A stretch of DNA of 64,000 bases, taken from NCBI GenBank assembly GCA_022578965.1, contig MU400573.1:124001-188000 (forward strand), read 5' to 3'. Below the pieces are notes generated by a model. That model saw nothing but the letters and a program-made list of their open reading frames with translations. It searched no databases and was not told where the DNA came from. Origin of the DNA: Xylaria sp. FL1777 (lineage: Eukaryota; Ascomycota; Sordariomycetes; Xylariales; Xylariaceae). The position numbers were made by a program, and so were the translations under genes. Shown here one piece after another: positions 34,300-45,364 of the stretch (the stretch's first letter is position 1; each line of letters opens with the position of its first letter).

Positions 34300-36358
34300 T
34301 TACCAATTCAGTCCTAATACACCCTTCGAGATTTTCTCGTCCGTTAGGCTGTCATCAAATCTTTTCCGGACCTCGAGTACAGTTTCCAAGTGTTTAAGTG
34401 CAAGCGGTTGTCGCTCAAATCGCGCCATCGTGCAGGCAGTGTTGACGGCATTTGCGATTTCCCTACCGTTGAGCTCGGCGGCCACTAATTGATCGACGAC
34501 CTCCTTGGCCTTAATGGCCGATTTTTTGGCGGGGACAGTACTGAGATACCGTAGCCAGATCTGTCGGCGCACATTGGCGTCCGGAGTTGTGTATCCCAGT
34601 GCAAGATGAATTCGCGATTTCATCGCTTTGTCAAAGGAGTTTACCCGGTTTGTCGTTAGGAAAACGATGCCACTGAAGTATTCCAGTTCCTTTAGAAAAG
34701 CTTCAGGGAGATGTCAGTTTCGTCTCGCAAATTCTGAATCTGCCAAGAACGTAGAACAGGGGATAGAAGAAAGAGCAGAAGACGTAGCGCAGACTTACTA
34801 GCAACTAGAGCGTTTCGATCGGCGCTGTTATCTGTCCGCGCCTCAAGAAAAACATCGGCTTCATCAAGCAGCACAATGGCTTGCCATATAGTAGCATATT
34901 GGAGGAATTTCTTAAGTTCTTTCTCGAAATCCTGCGAACCAGACAAGATACTGTGCAATCACTAGGTTAGTACATTGAGGAGAAGCACAACTGTGTGGTT
35001 ACTTACTTGGACGTCTGGGAGAGTTCCCCAATTGATGTAGCAACTAGGGCTTTCTTAGAAGCCTCTGCGGCGACTTCGGCGGTAAGTGTTTTGCCTGAAC
35101 CCGGAGTTCCATGTAACAGGACGACGAGGCCCTTGCCCTTCTGTTGCATTTGGTCTCGGGGATTATCCGAATATTCATGAGATGTAACTAGAGATCGAAG
35201 AAGTGTTTTCTCTTTCTCCGGCAGAACAAGAGCGTCCCAGGTGTTGGGGATCCAACCAGGATCGTGGATGTTCTGGACCAGAAGACGAACCCATCGTTTG
35301 CGACCGAGAGAGAACCCAAGGGTGTATGGGGGACAAAGCCATGGCTTTGGCTCGGCGAGCTTGATATTCATGCGACTCATATGTTGCTCCTCTCCAAACG
35401 TCTTGCGGTCTAATATGACTCTCCCCATCTCCGTATACGGCAACCAGACTCCACGAAATTTACAATCAACCGGGTCGTAAAAGTCGTAGGGAGGCGGCTT
35501 AAGCCACTCGGCCAAACCGTCGTATCTGAATGTGGAACTGTCCTTCAGAGCCAAGAACTTGTCTCCCCTAGTTTTCAAACGGCGTTCGAGAGAGTCCCCA
35601 GCTAGCGCGAACTTGCGCGGGTATATGTTCAACCCAGTAATGGCCACGGGGCTCTCTTGGGGAAATGTAGTCCGCTGCCACAGCTTCACAACGTGTGCTG
35701 CGTCGCCTACGGTGTTGCCATTATGATCCGTATACACGGCATGGATTTCCAGATAGGCACCATTCTCTGGATGATCTTCGTATACTGCCTTCTTGCAGAC
35801 GAGAAGCCACGGCTCACCCATGAATTCCTTGTACAGTATCTCCCCCGCCCGGTAGATGAGCCAGGCATACTTAAAGGAAATTTGGCCCTTCTGAATCATT
35901 TTCAATGCGTGATTGCGGTCGGATTTGAGCTCGTGATCCATGAATTCAAAGAGGAGATCTAGGTGCTTACGCCCTTCTGTATGGCACAAAGCTTTGCGGT
36001 ATTCATCCAGCTCGTCCCAGTAGTGCACTAACATGCTAAAGGGACTCTGTAGGCTCAGGGGCGAGTTGAAATCCGATACCACAGGATCATAAGAGCGGAT
36101 GACGTCGCGAAATGCCTTCAGAACATGTGGAGAGCTGACTGTCAAGTTGGTCTTCTTAGGATGCCCCTGTTGAAAAGTTCTCTTGATAACCAAAGCATAG
36201 GCGCTATCATCGCTCTGGCTGCTGTGCTCGGCGAAGGGCTCGGGGACATGTTCTGACTTGGGGACACCATTCATGATAGTCTCATGGTATGCTCTGAATT
36301 CACATTTGTTTCCCACTGGCTGGGATGGCAGCGGGCCGTTTGGTGATCCCTTGGCCAT
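34300..36358 (-). CDS. AAA+ ATPase with fungal N-terminal domain
   Basis: Three exons, 36358-35007, 34950-34799 and 34700-34300, give 634 aa. An N-terminal domain of about 380 residues (DUF7025-like in fungal relatives) includes FDPVVSDF-type and GEILYKEF/ICKKAVYED-like blocks. The single AAA+ module follows: Walker A GTPGSGKT (about 425), Walker B AIVLLDEADVF, sensor 1 FLTTNRV, and the arginine-finger region AMKSRIHLALGY. A helical lid has ELNGREIANAVNTA. Proteins of this architecture are numerous in filamentous fungi; most have no assigned role. Exon joins restore SNILSGSQDFEKEL and LVATFLKELEYF, as expected. The upstream extension to 36436 starts with TTG, so ATG 36358 (MAKGSPNG) is preferred. 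Confidence 0.9.
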
Positions 36359-38135
36359 TGTGAAAGAACCACACAACGTGTCGAGAATATGTCGAGACAG
36401 AAGTCCTATTCTGCGACTGCCAAGCTGGGAGCGCAATAGGAGCTGGGGTAGACATTTTATAATCGTCGATAATGGATGGTCACCATAAGACTAAGCTATA
36501 ATCTTGTCAAACGTGACTCCATTGGGGGATTTCCCTGGCCTGGACACTTGCTTGCGAAACCTGCTCTTGAGGTAAGGATTCGATCAACCTCATACCGGCT
36601 TCCAGGGTATTGCCATGGGTGTCGGGAAAGGGTCTTTTCAATTGGCCTGTTGGCACTGCTGTCTCACGGGAGTCGAACTAAGCCTGCGCCATGCAGTATT
36701 AACGGATGACAAGGTTGACTCAGGACCTCGGACTAGATATTCTACGCAACTCTCATATATGATTGGCGGGATCATTAAGAGTTAAAGATGAAATATTATA
36801 CGGCCCTAAGCATCCGTAGGCGAAGCTCGCTATAAACTTGAAAGAATAGAAATCACAACCGGAACAACGTAAACCACTACAGATTCAGGATACAATATGG
36901 CATAACCTTTAACCGGACGAGATGTCCGTGAGAAAGGGTTGTGCGGTTTGGCACCGCGGAGTGCGGTTGTACACGAACACCCAGTATTACCTACCAACCC
37001 GCCAAAAGCTGTAAATCCCGCATGCATCGCCAAAAGGCAATTCGTTTCTATCCTCTGAACGCTTTCTTCGCTTTCTTATCAACACATTATGAGCTATTGG
37101 GAAATTGCAAAGTAAATGGGCCTATATTGGCTTTAAATGTGACCTGAAAATTCATGGGTGCTCCAGGGTTGCTAGGGGGTTTGAGATTGACGATACTCCG
37201 TATTTTGGAGTTCGGATCCCCAGAATACGATTCTTATGCCGATGTATGAGTGTCGGTCCTCCAATTAGCAAGCATTATACCGAACAAGCAGTCTTATCGT
37301 TATTATTATTATTGCTATTTATATTCTGAGCCTTCCCATCCTTCCAAGTTTATCCTATGATAGGCGTGCATTGTTGTACTGCGTTTGCTGCGCGCACACA
37401 AGTTCCGCGCCGCTGTCGGGCATGCGATGATTGGGTTGAATATAGAGAAATGCTCTCTCACCTCTTACTGACAGTTGCCTGACAGGATCTACAGATGTGA
37501 GATGAGTTAGGTGGCGAAGACCAATAGCGCTGCCAGGAATCGAACCCAACTCACTAGACAGCTCACTCAGTACATGGTTAGAGAATAGGTCAATTGAGAG
37601 TCTGTTAAGACGAAATGGTCCACGTGAACAACCCACAACTAGCACCCTAGTTCTAAAAGATGTGCTGATTAGACCTATATCTAAGTGAGGCTTGACCAGG
37701 TGTATCTACCAAGTTAAAAAGATCCTATCCTCCATCACTCGTCAAGGCTACAAGCTCCCTTGAAGCTGAAGCTTTTGAAATCAGGTTTTTTCTTCGATCA
37801 TCTTCCCATATTGGCCAGCTCTCTTCAGTCTAAGAGACTTACGACGGCTGTAAATCGCAGCCGATATTGTTTCAACCAAAGTAGTATAGTTTGAGCGTTT
37901 CAACAAGGAGGGATAGGTTACAATGTGTATAAATACATAGTATTTATTACTAGTTGTTCAAAGTCGTGTGTTATAGGAACTCCGTCATATTGTAGATAAA
38001 AGAATCAGTCCGCAAGCTCTGTCTGTTAATTGGTCTAATAGTAACGTTAAACTCCGATGTCCTTTTCCTAGGACTATATATCCACTAAATTGTACGAATT
38101 ACAAAGTAGCATGTACCTATTCGGCTAGTTCATAT
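36359..38135. other. Intergenic, no gene seen
   Basis: No conserved coding sequence. A B-box-like GGTTCGATTCC on the minus strand near 37538 was examined and rejected as a tRNA. Confidence 0.5.
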
Positions 38136-39253
38136 TTACATCATGGCATGTCCATCGATGCCGAGGATCTTGCCATTCATCCACCCGCCGTCTTGTGAGG
38201 CGAGGAAGCAGACCACACGAGCAATGTCGATCGGGAGACCGACGCGGCGCAGGGGAGACCACGTGCATGCGTACTAGCATTCGAGTTAGCGAGCCCGTCT
38301 CACTCTATAGCAAAGCAGTTCGAATTGAAATGTGTAAGTTACCTCGTCGACTTCCTCGTCTGTCAAAGTCTCGCCGTTGGGAATATACTCGCGGCAGACG
38401 GCGTGGTACATGTCCGTCTTGATGCCACCGGGAGCAATACCGTTAACCGTGATCTTCTTGTCGCCGAAGTCAATGGCCATGCACCGGACGAAGGTCTCGA
38501 TGGCACCCTTGGAACCGGAGTAGACGGAATGCGCGGGGACGCCCTTGGCCTGGCCCGTGATGGAGCCCATGAGGATGAGGCGGCCGCCGACCTCGAGGTG
38601 CTTGTAGGCCTCGCGGGCGACGAAGAACTGGCCGCGCGTGTTGGTGGCGAAGACGCGGTCGAACTCCTCCTCGGTGACGTCCTTGACGTGGCCGAAGGAG
38701 ACGACGCCGCTGTTGGAGCACACGATGTCCAGCTTGCCGAAGATCTTGACGGCCTCGTCGAACATGGCCACGATCTCGGGCACCTTGGACACGTTGGCGC
38801 GGATCGACGCCGCGTCGCTGCCGCCCTTCTTGATCTGCTGCACCACCTCCTCGGCCGACTGCTTGCTGTTGGCGTAGTTGACGATCACCTTGGCGCCGCG
38901 GCGGCCCAGCTCCAGCGCCATCTCTCGGCCAATGCCACGACCTGGGAATAACGTGTTAGTAAAGGGGGTTCAGCTCTCGGCACTCGGCTTGTCTTTTTTT
39001 AACGGTGTGCGAATAGTTGATTGGTCCGACCCCTGACGAGCGAGACATTCGGACATGAAGATGGGGTTTACCGTGTGTAACCACATCAGTAGCCAATGAA
39101 GGGGTTGTTCGGAATAATCTTTGAGATTGGCGAGATTAGTAAGATGGATTACTTACCCGCACCAGTCACAAGAGCTACTTTTCCCTCGAGAGAAGCAGAA
39201 GCGAGGCCCAGAGGGCCGGGAATCTCGTCATACTTGGTGAGAGTGCCAGGCAT
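38136..39253 (-). CDS. 1,3,8-trihydroxynaphthalene reductase-like SDR (melanin)
   Basis: Three exons, 39253-39157, 38941-38343 and 38273-38136, give 277 aa. This NADPH-dependent short-chain reductase belongs to DHN-melanin synthesis, converting trihydroxynaphthalene to vermelone. The Rossmann motif GAGRGIG is split by intron 1. The core has [20 protein letters not shown], the catalytic Ser in MGSITGQ, the Tyr-Lys pair in VYSGSKG, and [20 protein letters not shown]. The C-terminus reads GIDGHAMM. The whole chain resembles the Magnaporthe trihydroxynaphthalene reductase (BUF1) more than the tetrahydroxynaphthalene reductase, which lacks the [13 protein letters not shown] block. The 69-nt second intron and 215-nt first intron have GTAACT and GTAAGT donors. 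No polyketide synthase or scytalone dehydratase is in the window, so it is not in a tight melanin cluster here. Confidence 0.94.
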
Positions 39254-41208
39254 CTTGACTGTGTATTCGGAGTATGTTATATGGTATGAAGGAATGATTC
39301 AGTGGTAAGAATGAGCGTGGTAGAGTGATGTTAATCACCTTTGAGAGTACAACTGGGGATCTTTAATAACGATGATGATCACGTTCGTCCAAAGGCCAAC
39401 GTAGTTGTATATAAATCAGTTGCGCAGATAAGGAAGACCTCACTCTCGTGAGGTCTTGCGGACCATGTTGGAGAGACACCGAGGACCGGACAATAAAGAG
39501 GTTAGGGAGGATCTGTGCCTGTGGCTGTCTGGGTTTAGGTTCCGGACTTAGTCGCTCGCGAGCTGATCTTGATGTCCGGCGGACAGGGGACCTGCCTGTC
39601 CGAAGCTGCGGCCCGAGAGGCTTCTCATCTATCGCCTCCTGCACAAATTAGATCGGTTCGAAAGTGCATTATTTGCTGATATGAGACCCCGCTGTAGTAC
39701 AGCTGCTGTATCTCATTTTGTCAGTTCACCGTGTCCGGACGATTGCTTTTCGCGATCAAGATTCGGTTCCGAATAAATATTGATAATCACCACGACCATT
39801 TGTATCTTTACCGGTTCAAAGGAGTGCTTCGAATTATATGCCACCGTCTATATGCGATGCAGTGTCTTAGATTAATTATATTAGCGATAGAAAACCTAAA
39901 GCAATTATACCAATACACTCCAAATCCCGAATAGATTCTCGCACAATATTTCCAGTACATTCCCGGTCTCGTGTCCGGGACGGCAAGCAGCCACCGGGCG
40001 AGGCTAACATGTTTCTGGGAATTACATAAGGGTCTCGCAGCTGAAGGTGCAGCTAGTCTATTATTACATCTAGGGTACCGAGCTGCGTCCATCCTAGTCA
40101 GCATCGTGAAGCCCGACGAATCCACCCCCATACATACCGGCACCATTATTATGGTAGCATACATGGATAGAAGTTGGATGACTAGGCAAATCAGTAGGAT
40201 TTCGTAGATATAGTTTCACAATAGACTAGCACATAAGCTATAGAACCGGAAATTTACAATAAATTGGAATAAGACTGGATAATGTGAACATTATCTGGGC
40301 TGATAATCTAGAGCTATATGGCATCTATCTACATAGAAGGATGTGGTTGGATCGTGATTATCATATCGCGCTGGTGATATAGGGGGGAAGCTGAACAACC
40401 TACCTTTACCGATATTTTTCTTCGCTGCATGATGTATTGAACCTCGTCGGCATTAATGTAAGCCCTGCATTAAGCCCCCACGAAGCGCTCAAATTTGTCT
40501 AGTCGCTATTGACACCTAGTTTTGTAAGTAGCACTCAGTTATGAGAACTTTAAGGAGCGTTATGCATCTATATACAGGCTAGTCGTCCAGGTTGGTGCAA
40601 TGGTCAGGATCACTGGCTTGTTTTCAGAACCGCCATGGAACACTGGGGACCAATTGATGTTGTGTGTGATGTCATTCTGCACAGAACTATCTGACGACCA
40701 TACACAAGGTCAGCGAAGATGGTGCCTGAATACTACCTCCGGCATCATGCCCTGGGCACCTCATAGATAAGGTGTGCGCTGATCAAGCAAGGGCGTAAGA
40801 ACTGGTTTTAATGTATGTGGTAGCATATGTGAGAGATATACCTCAATAGCAATTGATGAAGACAGAATAATTATACTAGACGCGTGGGTCGCTATGTAGC
40901 AAGTGGTTTTCTGAAACCTCACATCGAGAGGTTTAGACTTGGTAAAATGACTACTTGTGTCTTAACAATAGATTCAGGGGGTATGCTTTAGGAAGAATCG
41001 GAAACCTCGCAGAGGAGACAGACTCACAGAAATTGTGTGCTCACCCCAAGACATGTATGGACGGCCGACTCTGCTTCTTGATCCTGTATTGTCTATAGAC
41101 TTGACCACGACGAATCCGGTAAAGGCCGTAGCTGATCAGCGCTGAACATGAACGAATATCTAATTACGTCTTTCACACCCAATCCCAGTGCCAGTCATAA
41201 TCCTATTA
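39254..41208. other. Intergenic, no supported gene
   Basis: The left part is the reductase promoter. A 118-aa minus frame at 39808-40164 has no motifs. A tRNA-like fragment near 40590-40660 is discussed as a weak finding. Confidence 0.5.
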
Positions 41209-42129
41209 TCATGGACTAAGTCTCTCTAACACCCATTCATCGCTCGCGGAGGCTTTCCTTGTGTAAAGGAATCGGTCATGTAATCTGCTCTGCCGACCTT
41301 GCCAGAACTCAACCGACTCCGGCACTATCCTCAAGCCACCCCAGAATTCAGGAACGGGTATCTGTTCCTGGCCCTCGAACTTCTCCTCAACCTCCTTTAC
41401 CCAGCCCTCAAGCTCCTCTCTGCCGTCATCCGTACTCCCATCAGCAGCGGCACGAGGCATCAAGACCTGGCTCTGGCGACTGGCCCAGGCGCCGATCCTG
41501 CTGCCGCGGACGCGCGTGTCGAAGTACTTCTGGCTCTCCTCGCCCTCGATCCTGGCGGCGCGGCCCTCGACGCGGACCTGGCGCTCGAGGTCCTCCCACC
41601 AGAAGGTCAGGCTGGCCCAGGGATTGGTGGCGAGGTCGCGCGCCTTGCGGCTCGTGCCGAAGTTGCTGTACACCACGAAGCCCTCGCCGTCCAGCTCCTT
41701 GAGGTACACCATGCGCGAGGACACGCGGCCGGACGGCAGCGCTGCCGTCGCCAGACAGCACGTCTCCGGGTGCGCCACGCGGCCCGACTGCTGCGCCGTC
41801 GCGAACCAGCTGTGGAATTGCCGGATCGGAGACGTCGCGTCCAGGTCCCCGCGCGTCAGCGCCGCCTTCGTGAACTGCTCTGCTTGCCCGTGGGCTGCAT
41901 TCCCCGCCGGCGCGACTGGTGCTCGGTGGTTAGTACGTGCCGTGCGTTTGCCTTCCCCCCCCTTGCGGTATTTGCGTCAGTCGGCCCGCTCCGTGTCAGG
42001 GATATTCCATGACTGGAAGGGCTGGCTGGCTGGATAGATAGGTAGATAGATAGATAGAGAGGTAGATAGACTGGATGAGATGCACTTACAGATGTATTTC
42101 GCACTGTCACTTGCTGAATGCAACGCCAT
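41209..42129 (-). CDS. PDX3: Pyridoxamine/pyridoxine 5'-phosphate oxidase
   Basis: Two exons, 42129-42090 and 41915-41209, give 248 aa. This FMN enzyme oxidises PNP or PMP to pyridoxal 5'-phosphate in the vitamin B6 salvage pathway. Visible blocks are DATSPIRQFHSWF, MVYLKELDGEGFVVYSNFGTSRKA (the FMN and substrate region, about 85-110), ASLTFWWEDLERQVRVEG, YFDTRVRGSRIGAWASRQS, and the C-terminal dimerisation domain PEFWGGLRIVPESVEFWQG with RLHDRF. The first exon is only 40 nt; the 174-nt intron contains a GATA-type microsatellite (about 42022-42071). An upstream in-frame ATG at 42171 would add 14 residues. The coding part is very GC-rich and has long antisense shadow frames. Pathway assignment is firm. 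Confidence 0.93.
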
Positions 42130-42930
42130 CCTGCCTTGTGATCGTATAAGTTTTGAGATGGACGGATGCATGAAAATATAGACTAATAAACAAACTGATA
42201 TATCCGTCTCCTCTTGAAAGAGAGCTATTTATTATTTTAGGTATCGAACGACGGGCGGTAGCCGATGAATGTGGAGCTGCAAATTATGACTCCTTGGTTT
42301 ATTCGCTTGTCACACAATGCAAAAAGTCCCACGATCTGAGAAGATGAACTGCCTTTTGCTCATCGGGTATGTCTTCAATGGTATTTGTCTTTAATTTGCA
42401 TATAGCTGTGGTAGGTACTGCGTAGGTACTGGACATAGTCCCTGCATATCTCAATGCAGGGCAGCAGCAGGGCTATATGTATAGTACTACTAGGTACCTA
42501 TCTCCTTTCTTCGATTAATACCTCTTTCCCAGAATGACTATTGGTAGGTATTCCTCTGCTTTTGCGAGCCTATAATTAAATACCTACATTACGGAATTGG
42601 TAGCTATACAGAGTTGTTTACTTTTGTAATTGGTAGCAATACGTAATTGTACGGATCATCACTGTTGTATATTGAACCCCGCCCACTGTAGAAGAACCTG
42701 GATGGCTATCAGCCGATATTTTTTTTATAGCGGGGCGAGGGGTCGATCTCTTTTCATCTTTTATCAGCTGCATCCCTCTATCGGATCTGATAACCAGTAC
42801 ACCCATCAAGGAGTTATAGAGAGCCAAACGTCCTTGAGCAAAAGACGCCCTTATTCCACCTCCTACCTACTAAGAAATATTGTATTAAAATCACGTAATT
42901 ACGCATTCGCTCTACTTCTAAAATTTCTTG
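42130..42930. other. Divergent promoter region of PDX3-like and LIA1-like genes
   Basis: Shared 5' flank of the two genes. It contains GTAGGTACTG/CTAGGTACCT repeats near 42412-42500 and no coding sequence. Confidence 0.5.
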
Positions 42931-43978
42931 ATGCCCTCCGCAACTGACAAGCAGGCGACCATCGCCAGCTTGCGCGAGTCGCTCTGTTCCGAGTCGACCC
43001 CGCTGCCCATACGCTTCCGCGCCCTCTTCTCCCTCAAGCACCTGGCCGCGCACGAGACCGGGGAGACGGCGGTAGCCGCTATCGACGCGATCGCCGCGGC
43101 TTTCGTCTCGCCGTCTGCCCTCCTCAAGCATGAGCTCGCTTATTGTCTCGGCCAGTCGGCTAACCTCGCTGCCGTCGCGCCGCTACGAACCGTCCTAGCG
43201 GATTTACAAGAAGACCCCATGTGCAGGCATGAGGCCGCCGAGGCATTGGGAGCGCTAGGCGACGCAGGTAATCTGGAAATCCTGCGCCAGTTTCGAGATC
43301 GCCAAGGGGAGGATGTGGTCATCAAAGAGACTTGTGAGATTGCCATTGACAGGATAGAGTGGGAGAACTCAGAGCAGCGGAAACAAGAGAAGTTGCACCA
43401 GAGGTACGCATTTTTACCAACACCCAAGCTGCATTTGCGCTTTCTAGACTGATTTAAATCTATCCAGCGACTTTGCCTCCATTGACCCCGCGCCCCCGAT
43501 GCCCGAGTCAAGCCAGACCGTTGAGGAGTTAGAGAAGACGTTGATGGATACCAATGCGCCCCTCTTCCTTCGGTATCGTGCCATGTTCGCGCTTCGCGAT
43601 CTTGCATCTCCGCCCGACCTACCAACAGCGGTTCCTGCTGTCCTCGCTCTAGCTAAGGGTTTCGCAGATCCCTCCGCCCTCTTCCGACACGAGATCGCCT
43701 TCGTGTTTGGGCAACTCTCTCACCCCGCATCTATACCCTCCCTCACAGCCGCATTGAGTAATCTCGAAGAGGCAAGTATGGTCCGCCACGAGGCGGCAGA
43801 GGCGCTCGGTAGTCTCGGTGATGAGGCAGGTGTCGAGGAGACGTTAAAGCGGTTCCTGCATGACAAGGAGAAGGTGGTTCGCGAAAGTGTTATCGTGGCA
43901 TTAGATATGGCCGATTTCGAACAGTCACATCAAACAGAGTATGCGCTGATTCCCGAGGCGCCAAAGGTAGCGGCATAA
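42931..43978 (+). CDS. LIA1: Deoxyhypusine hydroxylase
   Basis: Two exons, 42931-43403 and 43468-43978, give 327 aa. This HEAT-repeat di-iron enzyme hydroxylates deoxyhypusine on eIF5A to complete hypusine. Two symmetrical halves each carry two His-Glu iron-binding motifs: [10 protein letters not shown] and [13 protein letters not shown] in the first, [10 protein letters not shown] and [13 protein letters not shown] in the second, about 150 residues apart. These are the four HE motifs diagnostic of the family. The start ATG gives MPSATDKQ; a TTG three bases before is not used. The 64-nt intron has a GTACGC donor and joins AG|C in phase, giving the second-half start [13 protein letters not shown]. 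It ends tail to tail with RPA12, 144 bases between the stops. Confidence 0.95.
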
Positions 43979-44122
43979 GATCCGGGGCGTCCATCTTGAG
44001 AGCATGAGTAGAGCATGTCGGCGGCGTTTGGCTGAAGAACAGCAAAAGTGATTTTAGAAGGAGGCACGTTCTGTATCATTCGCCGAATTTTCCCATTTCT
44101 TTTTTTTTTTTCGCGCAATGGA

Positions 44123-44608
44123 TTAATTGTTCGTGTTCCATCTGCAACACGGTTAGCAGTCCGAAACGAATAGGAGGCGAAGTGAGAGTCGTACTTGTTT
44201 CCACAAGCGCAGGTGTAAAAGATAGTACTTCCTTCATCGGCACTGCGCAGCTGTACAGCCGTAAATCTGACTTCGTTCCGTCCACACTTCTCGCACGTTT
44301 CGTTCGCGAAAGCTTCGGTGGAGATTTTGTGCTTTTCGACAGACTGGATAATGGATAGTTTCTGGCGCAGCAACGAGGGGAAGTCGGAGGGTTTGCTCTT
44401 GGTTACGGTTATCTTGGATGCCGTGTCTAGAACTTGGCGTTAGCTGTACTTTTCTAAGGCAATCTCAGTTCATAAATATCGCTCGGTACCAACCTTTGTT
44501 GTCAGCACCACAGCAGTCGCAGTGCAGGATGTTTTTAACATTCCCTTTTGATACAGGTAGAAGGTTGCCGCAATCTGAGCAGAAAACTAAAGACCCAATT
44601 GTTGCCAT
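44123..44608 (-). CDS. RPA12: RNA polymerase I subunit A12 (Rpa12)
   Basis: Three exons, 44608-44494, 44426-44195 and 44141-44123, give 121 aa. This Pol I subunit supports transcript cleavage and termination. An N-terminal zinc ribbon (Cys10, Cys13, Cys30, Cys33) follows MATIGSLVF. A linker leads to the TFIIS-like C-terminal ribbon (CEKCGRNEV, then the acidic RSADEGST hairpin that reaches the active site). The last exon is only 19 nt and encodes the family-typical WNTNN terminus; without it the frame would run on to an unlikely 60-residue tail. The second Cys pair of this ribbon reads CAC (Cys111, Cys113), one residue shorter than the usual CxxC. The gene shares its promoter interval with SCC2. 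Confidence 0.93.
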
Positions 44609-45285
44609 ATTGTTGTTGCTAGCTTTTCTAAAGTAATGGTACAATTAAGTCGAAATAGAAGTTTCTACGTCAGAAGCGTTGAACTAGTTAAAATGCGAAT
44701 CGCAATGGCGGGTTGTTCTAGTCTCGAGATTTGTTTAGGAGAAGCAGTTTCCAGAAGCGAAAAAAAAAGGGCCAACTGCCTACCTAGGTACATACCTCAC
44801 TCACGCTAAGGTATGTACGGTAGCTTACATGTACAGTGTTGCATGTACACCCCACTGAAGTCTCAATGGCGGATTATCGATAAGCGCTTTCGGCGGCTGC
44901 AGTGACTTACCTAGATAGGCAGCAACACGGATAGGCGTTAAGCTTTCAGGCGCGGCGCGAGATCATTTGAGTGCCTGACATGTTAGTGAAGCTCGTCGAG
45001 AAGTCTGGTCCGCCCAATCCCTGGCATCACCTTCCCTCTCCTTCTCCCGCCAACGAGACAACCGCTTGCATTCCACGTGGCACAGCTGAAATCGCTACAT
45101 TCCACCCATTCACAATCGCACTAGCTATTTTCTCGACGACAGACCCTCGAACAGCTCACATGAAATAGCCCTCGCCCTCGCTGTGCAATCGACCTCACCT
45201 CGGCGTACGCCATCGCAATGGTAGTGCGGCCCCGGAAAACAGGCAATTCCCTGTGAAGCGGTGGAATGCATCGCGCCCACACACG
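44609..45285. promoter_or_regulatory. Divergent promoter interval, RPA12 / SCC2
   Basis: The two start codons are 677 bases apart on opposite strands. The interval contains a CTACCTAGGTAC repeat (44783-44794), an A-run near 44760 and an in-frame GTG upstream of the SCC2 start. Individual elements cannot be assigned. Confidence 0.5.
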
Positions 45286-45332
45286 ATGGCGCATCTTCAG
45301 CCCTACCAGAATGGCGTGTCGTCTCAAAATGT

Positions 45333-45364
<32 letters not shown>

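Noticed and set aside
36660..36710. Second B-box-like AGTTCGACTCC on the minus strand
   Set aside because: Flanking bases cannot form a T-stem.
37525..37610. Possible tRNA on the minus strand (GGTTCGATTCC B-box)
   Set aside because: The T-stem would need three wobble pairs, and no acceptor or D-arm partner could be found.
38325..38951. 208-aa plus-strand frame opposite the naphthol reductase
   Set aside because: Antisense shadow in GC-rich coding DNA; the minus-strand protein is clearly conserved.
40690..40770. Start resembling 5S rRNA (GACGACCATAC)
   Set aside because: The rest of the 5S sequence and its internal promoter are absent.
41299..42037. 237-aa and 173-aa plus-strand frames
   Set aside because: Antisense shadows of the pyridoxamine-phosphate oxidase gene.
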